From: Prevotellaceae bacterium UBA1787
GTDB taxonomy: Bacteria > Bacteroidota > Bacteroidia > Bacteroidales > Bacteroidaceae
Reading direction: 5' to 3'
Assembly: GCA_002315195.1 (NCBI GenBank)
Contig: DCGD01000060.1
Coordinates: 313-8,615, forward strand
Length of the DNA stretch: 8,303 bases
Shown here: piece by piece, positions 1 through 5,028 of the stretch
How the letters are laid out: each line of letters begins with the position of its first letter
How positions within the stretch are numbered: the first letter of the stretch is position 1
Made by a program: the position numbers and the translations under genes
The notes under the pieces: model-generated
The model's database searches: none
Told to the model about the DNA's origin: nothing
What the model saw: only the letters and a program-made list of their open reading frames with translations

Positions 1-1
1 T

Positions 2-181
2 GACAAGGAACACAAACCTTTGGTGGTGCTTGGAGCCAGACAGGTGGGTAAAACCTATATCGTCAAAAAGTTTGGCTCGAACGAGTTTGAGGATATGCTA
101 TATGTGAACTGTCATAACAACAAGTTTGCAGAGGGGTGTCGAGAACCGGTTTCTCTGTGTTGTTCACCACGCCATATATAA
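2..181 (+). pseudogene. Fragment of an AAA_14/DUF4143-like ATP-binding protein, cut off at its 3' side
   Basis: The reading frame is open from base 2 and encodes a P-loop region: KPLVVLGARQVGKTYIVKKF, then a Y-V-N-C-H-N-N strand. GARQVGKT is a Walker A motif. The K-P-L-...-G-A-R-Q-V-G-K-T context is typical of the large Bacteroidetes family of AAA_14 plus DUF4143 ATPases, normally about 370-450 aa. Only about 45 residues are family-like. After roughly base 128-145 the frame runs into sequence that is antisense to the neighbouring isomerase-like remnant and stops with TAA at 179-181. No Walker B or C-terminal domain follows, so the gene is truncated here, and its 5' end lies outside the window. 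The family assignment rests on one motif and its context. The function of this family is poorly defined, and the fragment is unlikely to be active. Confidence 0.7.
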
Positions 182-559
182 CATCCACTCCGGTGTTCAG
201 TTGCATGACAATGTAACCGGCAATGCCACCCTTGTCGTTGTCTTCGGCGATGATGTCAGAAGCCTCTTTGGCGTTGGAAGCCTTGGCCGATACAAACTCC
301 ACATCCTGAATGTTGGCATTCAGGGCATCCAACACCGCCTTCATCTCCGGACGCATGTCATAACCGACATTAGTCCAGTCAGGCTTCACCTGTACGTCAT
401 CCGCAAGGGCAAAGATGACCTTCACCTTTGGCAGGTTACTTTTTCCTTAGTAATGTTGCCACTGGAAACCAACTGAGGGGTCACAATGGCAGTTCCAAAA
501 AGCATGCAGAAAATGCAGAGAAACTCTGCAGCCTGAACATGGTTCTTTTTTACTCACAT
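136..559 (-). pseudogene. Decayed N-terminal remnant of an exported protein, possibly sugar-isomerase-like
   Basis: Read on the - strand, an ATG at 559-557 lies 4 nt after the stop of the Spy-like gene and is followed at once by TGA (556-554), then an open frame. That frame has a hydrophobic stretch (E-F-L-C-I-F-C-M-L-F-G-T-A-I-V) resembling an export signal, then LVSSGNITKEKVT. The frame then breaks near 433-436. One extra C (ACCTG restored to ACCCTG) would join it to LPKVKVIFALADDVQVKPDW and on to about residue 100 of the conserved region, including G-Y-I-V-M-Q-L-N-T-G-V-D-V-I-Y-G-V-V-N-N-T-E-K-P-V-L. After that the frame enters the antisense of the ATPase fragment. So there is an early stop, a one-base deletion and a missing C-terminus. 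The phrase pattern recalls secreted Bacteroidetes proteins related to sugar isomerases, but this is recognition by eye with low certainty. A GTG at 425 could start a shorter frame, which I do not consider genuine. Confidence 0.6.
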
Positions 560-563
560 CGAA

Positions 564-1100
564 TTATGTTTCACTTTTTTTATTGTCCTGCGGTTTTTTG
601 CGTGGTGGTAAATTCTGCATCATTTGTCGTAGCATGTAACGTCCAAACCTTTCGTTGGCGTTCAAAACGTGGATGACCTTGCTCGCGCTGAGTTCCTTGA
701 GCATTTTCTTTTGGTAACGCTTTACTATGTTGACTTTTTCCAACATCAACTTGTTAATGTCGTCCATAGCCTTTTGGCACTCGGTGTCGGTCTTTTCTTC
801 CTTGATTGTTGAAAAACTGATGTCGCGGACCTTGTGGTCAATCTCCCTGATTTCATCGTTCATTTGGTGTACGAGCGGACAGACGAACGCCAGTTCCGTT
901 TCCGTAAGTTTGACCTCATGTTTGATGAATTTGTTCTCTTTCTGCTTGAACTCTTCGGGAGAAAATTTTTGCATCTTCTGGGAATTCATTCCTTGTCGTT
1001 CCTTGTCGCGCGCTTTGTCGAATGTATCTTTGTCCCCCGGCGTTTGGGCGTAAGCGACGCTTACAACAAGCAGGAGTAATATGGATAGTAACTTTTTCAT
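564..1100 (-). CDS. Spy/CpxP-like periplasmic protein
   Basis: The 178-aa product has a clear signal peptide at residues 1-18 (M-K-K, hydrophobic core, cleavage after A-Y-A), so it is probably periplasmic. The mature part is highly charged and predicted helical. LTETELAFVCPLVHQM (about 65-80) and a second related segment, LSASKVIHVLNANERF (about 137-152), resemble the paired LTxxQ-type helices of Spy/CpxP proteins and the Bacteroidetes relatives that sit beside ECF sigma factors. Family members are ATP-independent chaperones or sensors of envelope damage. That role is inferred here, because the motif is degenerate (E where Q is usual). Two cysteines (74, 108) lie in the mature chain. The gene starts 11 nt after the anti-sigma-like gene ends, so it is very likely the last intact gene of that operon. 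The C-terminal tail (from about 163) is basic, polar and probably disordered. Confidence 0.62.
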   Translation of the reverse strand: MKKLLSILLLLVVSVAYAQTPGDKDTFDKARDKERQGMNSQKMQKFSPEEFKQKENKFIKHEVKLTETELAFVCPLVHQMNDEIREIDHKVRDISFSTIKEEKTDTECQKAMDDINKLMLEKVNIVKRYQKKMLKELSASKVIHVLNANERFGRYMLRQMMQNLPPRKKPQDNKKSET

Positions 1101-1111
1101 GTGATATGTGT

Positions 1112-1519
1112 TTATTCATTCCCTGTTGCAAACGCGAATACGTCATTGGTGCTGATCATGGCATACTCGCAAGCATCGTCAAAACTTTCATAGTTCTCGC
1201 TGGAAACATACACTTGCACCGTGTTCAGGGTAGCAAGAGCGTTAATTTCTTCCGCATGTTGTTTCTGATAGAGAGTAACGCCAAAAACCAGTCCGCAAAC
1301 GGAAGCCGCGATGCCAATACGGGAAATGCCGCGGATCCAAATTTTCCTGCGCCTTGCGACTTTGACATCATCTTTTGTCTCTGTTGGATTGAAGACACAC
1401 GTTTCAGTTGCCTCCTGATCAGGCAATTGTTCCATTATCTTCGCGGACAAACCATTGAAATAGTCATCCGGCACAAGAAATGGATTTTTGGGCTGTTTTG
1501 TCAAATCTATTTGTTTCAT
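1112..1519 (-). CDS. Single-pass membrane protein, probable anti-sigma factor
   Basis: The 135-aa product has an N-terminal cytoplasmic part with NPFLVPDDYF (residues 12-21), a motif I associate with small Bacteroidetes membrane proteins encoded directly after ECF sigma genes. A basic stretch (R-R-R-K, 56-59) precedes one transmembrane helix at about 65-84. The roughly 50-residue C-terminal tail (Q-V-Y-V-S-S-E-N-Y-E-S-F-D-D through A-T-G-N-E) would face the periplasm. This topology suits an anti-sigma factor that holds the upstream sigma factor at the membrane. There is no visible zinc-finger (HxxxCxxC) anti-sigma domain, so the role is inferred from position and topology. It starts 54 nt after the sigma gene; an A/G-rich AAAAAGAAGAGA just before the ATG may help initiation. 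An alternative is a membrane accessory protein unrelated to sigma control. Confidence 0.55.
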   Translation of the reverse strand: MKQIDLTKQPKNPFLVPDDYFNGLSAKIMEQLPDQEATETCVFNPTETKDDVKVARRRKIWIRGISRIGIAASVCGLVFGVTLYQKQHAEEINALATLNTVQVYVSSENYESFDDACEYAMISTNDVFAFATGNE

Positions 1520-1573
1520 GTCTCTTCTTTTTCAAATGGTTAGACAATAATATATATCAAAGGTTTAACGATT

Positions 1574-2119
1574 TCACTCATTATATTTAAAATATTCTTC
1601 GATTTTTTCAACGGCAAAGTGGTATGAGGCTTTGAGCGCGCCTACGCTCGTGCCGAGAATTTGGCTCATGTCCTCATATTTCATATCCTGGAAATATTTC
1701 ATGTTGAACACAATCCGTTGCTTTTCGGGTAAGGTCTGAATGGCTTTCTGGAGTTTGAGGTCCGTTTCGTCGCCATCGAACCAAGGGTCGCTTTCCAGGC
1801 TGTTTGCCGCATTGTTGTCCTCGTCGTCGAGCGACAGATTCTCTTTTCGTTTGTGGATGAAAGTAATGCTTTCGTTGACCGCGATGCGGTACAGCCAGGT
1901 GCTGAGTTTCGAATCCGCTCGAAAATTGTTCAGGCCAATCCATGCCTTTATGAATGTATTTTGGAGAACATCATTGCTGTCATCGTGCGAAAGGACGATG
2001 TGTCGGATCTGCCAATAGAGCATGGAAGAGTATTTCTGCACTATCAACTCGAAACCTTTGCGCTGAGTGGCTGTATCTTTCAGCAGGTCTATGATGACAC
2101 TGTCTTCAATGTGGTGCAT
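1574..2119 (-). CDS. ECF-family (group 4) RNA polymerase sigma factor
   Basis: The 181-aa length is normal for an ECF sigma factor. Sigma region 2 spans about residues 22-92. It includes DSNDVLQNTFIKAW (47-60), the core-binding and -10 recognition helix, and SKLSTWLYRIAVNES (70-84), the usual region 2.3/2.4 end. An acidic linker (about 93-120) leads to region 4 (about 121-178), where LPEKQRIVFNMKYF and MSQILGTSVGALKASYHFAV form the helix-turn-helix that binds -35. There is no region 1.1, region 3 or extra C-terminal domain. The start ATG lies 7 nt after the stop of the L,D-transpeptidase gene, implying co-transcription and probably translational coupling. The putative anti-sigma gene follows. 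The family call is firm; the inducing signal and regulon are unknown. Control of envelope stress genes is inferred from the neighbours. Confidence 0.93.
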   Translation of the reverse strand: MHHIEDSVIIDLLKDTATQRKGFELIVQKYSSMLYWQIRHIVLSHDDSNDVLQNTFIKAWIGLNNFRADSKLSTWLYRIAVNESITFIHKRKENLSLDDEDNNAANSLESDPWFDGDETDLKLQKAIQTLPEKQRIVFNMKYFQDMKYEDMSQILGTSVGALKASYHFAVEKIEEYFKYNE

Positions 2120-2126
2120 GAGTGGT

Positions 2127-3701
2127 TCAACAACGCTTTATCATTTTCAACAGAACGGCATCGTATTTGTAGATGTCGTTGTAGTATATAATTTTGTCTG
2201 TTTTCTTGTCCGGACGGCAAGTATAATACACAATCGAAAGAGGTATGTTGGGTTTGACCAGGATTGTATTGATGAAACGCCCTTTTGTTTTGTCATTGTT
2301 ATTTGAGGCGTCGTTCGGGTCGTGCGCAATGGAATAGCGAAGATTTTGCATGAGTTCCTCGTCGTCATTGTCAAGATAAAGAAGTGCGAGTTCCAAGGGT
2401 TTTTCCAAGCGTATGCATCCGTGGCTCACGCCTCTTGTTTCGCGGTTGAACGCCCACTTTTCGTTGGTGTCGTGAAGGTAAATGTCGTGTTCGTTCGGAA
2501 AGCGGAATATAATTCTTCCAAGGGAATTGTTTTGGCCTCGTTGTTGCCGGACCATGTATTTACCTTGCATGAACATCTCTTCCGTCACCTCTTCGGGCGA
2601 TATGATTTCTCCGCTGCCGCGGTCGATGATTTCATAGTGTCGGCGTTCAAAGAATTTTGTGTCGTGCGCATGTTTTGCAACCTCCTTGCGTACGATGGTG
2701 GTAGGGATGACCCAATAGGGATTGAGGTTGATATGTGTAATCCTACTGTCCATAAGCGGCGTTTTTGTGTGGATGTTTCCAAAGCACACCTTCATCTCAA
2801 CCGATTCACCTTTGGCGTTGATGGCGCTGAGCCGTTGTGAGGGAAGATTTATTTCGATGAAGCCGGTCTTCTTTTCAATTTCTGGAGTTCTCCAACGCAG
2901 CCTTTCTATATTGCAGATAAGTGTGTTTTTCTGTTTGGCGTTGAGTTTGTTGTTTTGTTTAAGAGTCTTGCACAATCGGGCATAGCCACTTGATTTCGGC
3001 TGAATGTTTGCAAGGAAGGTATCTATCCTAAAAGGAGAAATGTTTTCCACCGCCCGTTCAAAGAAACTTTTCTTGAATTTCTCATAATTCGTGTTGCAGA
3101 GAATTCGGTATTTGTTCCCCGATTGCGGGTCATCGGCATCCAGTTCGTTGAGCATCTTCTTGGCATCCACATAACCATAACGCTGCCCTTTGGAATAGCG
3201 CATGTAACCCTTTGTAAGATAGTATTCCAGTTCGGCGAGTGTCCGGTTGATGGTGTTGTTCTTGTCAAATCGCCCGCCGCGGGTGCGTTTGAGTGCTTTT
3301 TCGATTTTGTCTATGAAAAGTCGTTTGGAAGGGATGCCACATATCCTTGCGCTGTCAAGCCAACGTAGTGCCTTGTCCGTCCGCACGTCCGTTCCTCCTC
3401 TGTTAATCCAAAGCAATGGTCTGCGTTCGGCGTAATATGTGTTGCAAAGCAGGTCGACGTAATCCGTATCGTTCCGCGCTTGTCTAAGTTTGTTGATTTC
3501 CGACCTTATCTTGCGTTCGCTGATTTCATATTTGACCTTCCGCATGGAAGCGAACGAATCCACCGTGATGTCGGCAAAGGGATGACCTTGCTTTTGTCCG
3601 CCACAAGAGCAAAGCAGCAGGGCGGGAATGACAACACATTCAACGCACCTTCTCAAACCGAGAGACTTAAAAATGCGGCAAGGAAACACAGGACCCGACA
3701 C
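2127..3701 (-). CDS. L,D-transpeptidase (YkuD domain, LdtD/YcbB-like), predicted lipoprotein
   Basis: The 524-aa enzyme is predicted to make 3-3 peptidoglycan cross-links or attach other groups to stem peptides. The YkuD catalytic core is intact: His410 in I-Y-L-H-D-T, then SHGCIR at 426-431 with nucleophile Cys429. Flanking signatures match YcbB-type enzymes: IERLRW (265-270), the N-L-N-P-Y-W-V-I-P segment (326-333), and a post-catalytic C-terminal segment with I-V-Y-Y-T and N-D-I-Y-K-Y-D. Residues about 80-235 look like the helical scaffold domain (R-R-P-L-L-W and following). I see no clear peptidoglycan-binding repeat. The N-terminus has a hydrophobic run ending in LCSC, so Cys33 could be lipidated, placing the enzyme in the periplasm. 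The start is GTG; its G is the last base of the preceding TAG stop, an overlap suggesting coupled translation. The family is confident. The exact start is less so, because an in-frame TTG (codon 16) is an alternative. Confidence 0.9.
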   Translation of the reverse strand: MSGPVFPCRIFKSLGLRRCVECVVIPALLLCSCGGQKQGHPFADITVDSFASMRKVKYEISERKIRSEINKLRQARNDTDYVDLLCNTYYAERRPLLWINRGGTDVRTDKALRWLDSARICGIPSKRLFIDKIEKALKRTRGGRFDKNNTINRTLAELEYYLTKGYMRYSKGQRYGYVDAKKMLNELDADDPQSGNKYRILCNTNYEKFKKSFFERAVENISPFRIDTFLANIQPKSSGYARLCKTLKQNNKLNAKQKNTLICNIERLRWRTPEIEKKTGFIEINLPSQRLSAINAKGESVEMKVCFGNIHTKTPLMDSRITHINLNPYWVIPTTIVRKEVAKHAHDTKFFERRHYEIIDRGSGEIISPEEVTEEMFMQGKYMVRQQRGQNNSLGRIIFRFPNEHDIYLHDTNEKWAFNRETRGVSHGCIRLEKPLELALLYLDNDDEELMQNLRYSIAHDPNDASNNNDKTKGRFINTILVKPNIPLSIVYYTCRPDKKTDKIIYYNDIYKYDAVLLKMIKRC

Positions 3702-4012
3702 TATTTGATGACGATTTTACTCGCCTTGTCCCCGATTTTTACAATGTAGATGCACCTTGGCAAGTTGAGCGACACCGTTTTGTCGTTGCTGTCAATAAAT
3801 ATGTTTTCCTTACATTCTCCAGTCAGGCTGTAGATGTACAATGTCTTGCCGTTTCCATTCTTCACGCGTATGCTTGAATAGTAAGTGCGTACAATGATTT
3901 CAGATGATTCATCGGTGGAAGAGGGGTCATCATCCTTGAAGCTGTCGGCGGAAACGGGAATTACTACAGCAAATAGAACTAACAGGGTTGAAAATATAAA
4001 CTTCTGCATCAT
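3701..4012 (-). CDS. Small secreted protein with a T9SS/DUF3244-like C-terminal beta domain
   Basis: The 103-aa product has a signal peptide of about 22 residues ending V-S-A-D-S, then an acidic low-complexity linker (K-D-D-D-P-S-S-T-D-E-S-S-E). The C-terminal domain reads L-Y-I-Y-S-L-T-G-E, then C-I-Y-I-V-K-I-G-D-K-A-S-K-I-V-I-K. That alternating beta pattern, with (G/C)-x-Y-I-V-K and a basic final strand, resembles Bacteroidetes Por-secretion-tail and DUF3244-like domains. In large proteins this tail directs export through the type IX system; here it is nearly the whole mature protein, so it may instead be a small surface or periplasmic factor. The gene is first in the operon and overlaps the transpeptidase start by one base, hinting at a shared role or simple coupling. 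Two ATGs in tandem begin the frame. No catalytic motif is visible and the function is unknown. Confidence 0.7.
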   Translation of the reverse strand: MMQKFIFSTLLVLFAVVIPVSADSFKDDDPSSTDESSEIIVRTYYSSIRVKNGNGKTLYIYSLTGECKENIFIDSNDKTVSLNLPRCIYIVKIGDKASKIVIK

Positions 4013-4032
4013 CGGTACATATCTTTGATACG

Positions 4033-4040
4033 CAAAAATA
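4033..4040 (-). promoter_or_regulatory. Bacteroidetes -7 box for the envelope operon
   Basis: On the - strand this reads TATTTTTG, an exact fit to TAnnTTTG. A start site about 6-7 nt downstream would leave a leader of roughly 15 nt before the ATG at 4012. The upstream sequence is very A/T-rich with no clean TTTG at the -33 position, so the site may be weak or need an activator or the operon's own ECF sigma. Confidence 0.5.
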
Positions 4041-4329
4041 GCAAATATTCTTATTATAAAAAAATAATAGAGGCATAAAATGCAGTTTACGCTGTAATAT
4101 TTGCGTTTACCCGTTCAGGGACAAAACTGAATGTACAATTTTTTCATTTTTGGACGCATATACGAAAGGTTGCAAGCGCATTGTCCTGGCCCCCTTTCCG
4201 TAACTTTGGCCTTATGCCAGACGGCACACCGATTGTATGCGTTTCCGTCCGACCATGCAACCTTTATGCAGTCGATGAAACAATCACCAATGTTGGAGAA
4301 TTCATGAAACCTGTTTGTCGCGCGTCTTA
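4041..4329. other. Gene-poor interval between the acidic-protein gene and the envelope operon
   Basis: I find no convincing gene here. The left half is A/T-rich and holds a weak inverted repeat, TTCAG with CTGAA, followed on the + strand by a T-rich run (about 4139-4150) that could act as a poor terminator. The right half is more G/C-rich and holds a + strand promoter-like element (separate entry). A + strand frame begins with ATG at 4214, but after about 40 codons it becomes the antisense of the 4330-4773 gene and shows no recognisable domain. A 24-codon - strand frame in the middle also lacks support. Confidence 0.5.
4181..4208 (+). promoter_or_regulatory. Promoter-like element facing away from the envelope operon
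   Basis: TAACTTTG at 4201-4208 fits TAnnTTTG exactly, with TTG at 4181-4183 giving a 17-nt spacer, slightly short for the Bacteroidetes pattern. A transcript would start near 4214 and run into the 4330-4773 gene in antisense. No recognisable + strand gene follows, so it could drive a small or antisense RNA or be fortuitous. Confidence 0.35.
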
Positions 4330-4773
4330 TTATTCTTCCAACAGACGCTTGATGAAATTGTCCAAGTCTTTTTCCAAATCCTTCATCAACGTTTCGCTGT
4401 CGAAAATAAGGGTGTTGTCGTCCACCAAATACAGTTCACAGAGGGTCTCCTTGTTTTCATCGACAAGCAACATCGAATAAGGGCGCAGCAGGCCCAGGCT
4501 TTCTATCTCTTGATGACGTTTGTCCAAAGCGAGGCGAAGGGTGTTTTCAACCTTGTCAAGACAATCATCGTCCTTTCCATTCGCCCATTCATCCACGATG
4601 GCGGTTGCGATTTCTTCATCATCATCATTGAAAAGCAGCAGTTCACCGCTGTCCGACTTGAATTGGAAACAGATGTCGGTTAATGCCGTTTCTTCCGATT
4701 GCGGGGGATATTTCCTTATAAGTTCATCCAACACCTCATTGATCCGTGACAACGTTTGGCCCCTGACTTTCAT
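4330..4773 (-). CDS. Conserved acidic cytoplasmic protein of unknown function
   Basis: The 147-aa product has no signal peptide or membrane segment. It is strongly acidic, with runs such as F-N-D-D-D-E-E and G-K-D-D-D-C-L-D. The pattern suggests an N-terminal helix (S-R-I-N-E-V-L-D-E-L-I-R-K-Y), two beta-rich segments (D-I-C-F-Q-F and G-E-L-L-L-F; S-M-L-L-V-D and C-E-L-Y-L-V-D-D), and a C-terminal helix (L-M-K-D-L-E-K-D-L-D-N-F-I-K-R-L-L-E-E). The overall pattern resembles small hypothetical proteins found widely in Bacteroidales, but I know of no assigned function and offer none. It lies downstream of clpB on the same strand, separated by 255 nt that include a likely terminator and its own promoter, so it is probably transcribed separately. 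The ATG is supported by the promoter spacing (leader of about 22 nt). The last codons end in G-A-A-T-A-A at 4330. Confidence 0.8.
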   Translation of the reverse strand: MKVRGQTLSRINEVLDELIRKYPPQSEETALTDICFQFKSDSGELLLFNDDDEEIATAIVDEWANGKDDDCLDKVENTLRLALDKRHQEIESLGLLRPYSMLLVDENKETLCELYLVDDNTLIFDSETLMKDLEKDLDNFIKRLLEE

Positions 4774-4802
4774 AAATGCTTTCTATTATTTTTTTTACGG
4801 TC

Positions 4803-4829
4803 CAAATGTACAAAAAAGAACGCAACCAA
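4803..4829 (-). promoter_or_regulatory. Promoter of the acidic-protein gene
   Basis: On the - strand TACATTTG (4810-4803) matches TAnnTTTG exactly. TTG trinucleotides at 4829-4827 and 4825-4823 lie upstream; the first leaves a 16-nt spacer, a little short of the usual spacing. A run of seven G (C on the + strand, 4830-4836) sits immediately upstream of the -33 region. The predicted leader to the ATG at 4773 is about 22 nt. Confidence 0.5.
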
Positions 4830-4870
4830 CCCCCCCTTTCACAATATTTTTTCAAAATCTATGAAAAAAA

Positions 4871-4929
4871 TGCCCGAAGTGCTTTTTTCAACAAGAAGAT
4901 TGCCTGAAGATGGCGAATGTCCGGGCAAT
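4871..4929. terminator. T-flanked inverted repeat, possible bidirectional terminator behind clpB
   Basis: TGCCCG (4871-4876) and CGGGCA (4922-4927) can pair. The - strand reads CGGGCA followed by seven T, and the + strand reads CGGGCAA followed by a T-rich tract. An alternative shorter pairing is ATTGCC (4899-4904) with GGCAAT (4924-4929). The 45-nt loop of the long form is large for an intrinsic terminator, so this is a moderate call. Its position suits the end of the clpB transcript. Confidence 0.4.
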
Positions 4930-4959
4930 TTTTCTTTTTCCAACCTTTTTTGATTCTTG

Positions 4960-5023
4960 GGGCGTTGGCGTTGACGGTGGTTGAAACATGGCAATGAGAA
5001 AGCCATCGCCTATGCCAACGCCC
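4960..5023. repeat. 10-bp inverted repeat with nested 5-bp hairpin just after the clpB stop codon
   Basis: GGGCGTTGGC (4960-4969) is perfectly complementary in inverted order to GCCAACGCCC (5014-5023), with 44 nt between. Inside that loop ATGGC (4988-4992) pairs with GCCAT (5002-5006) around a 9-nt loop. The first arm in clpB's direction begins 5 nt beyond its TGA. On the clpB strand the sequence after the stem is A-rich, not T-rich, so it is not a classic intrinsic terminator. It may be a 3'-end stability structure or work with the T-flanked repeat downstream. Confidence 0.6.
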
Positions 5024-5028
5024 ACAAG

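Noticed and set aside
1022..1543. 173-codon + strand frame opposite the anti-sigma and Spy-like genes
   Set aside because: It covers the antisense of two genes and their junction; its composition is that of a reverse complement.
3201..3268. Possible small genes on either strand within the transpeptidase gene
   Set aside because: Frames of 80-90 codons here overlap the transpeptidase coding sequence and lack start signals or domains.
4112..4150. Intrinsic terminator for a + strand transcript
   Set aside because: The only stem is TTCAG/CTGAA with 5 bp and weak pairing; the following T-rich stretch is interrupted, and no + strand gene ends here.
4214..4480. + strand frame following the TAACTTTG element
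   Set aside because: Although a promoter-like box precedes it, most of the frame is antisense to the 4330-4773 gene and the first 40 residues resemble nothing I know.
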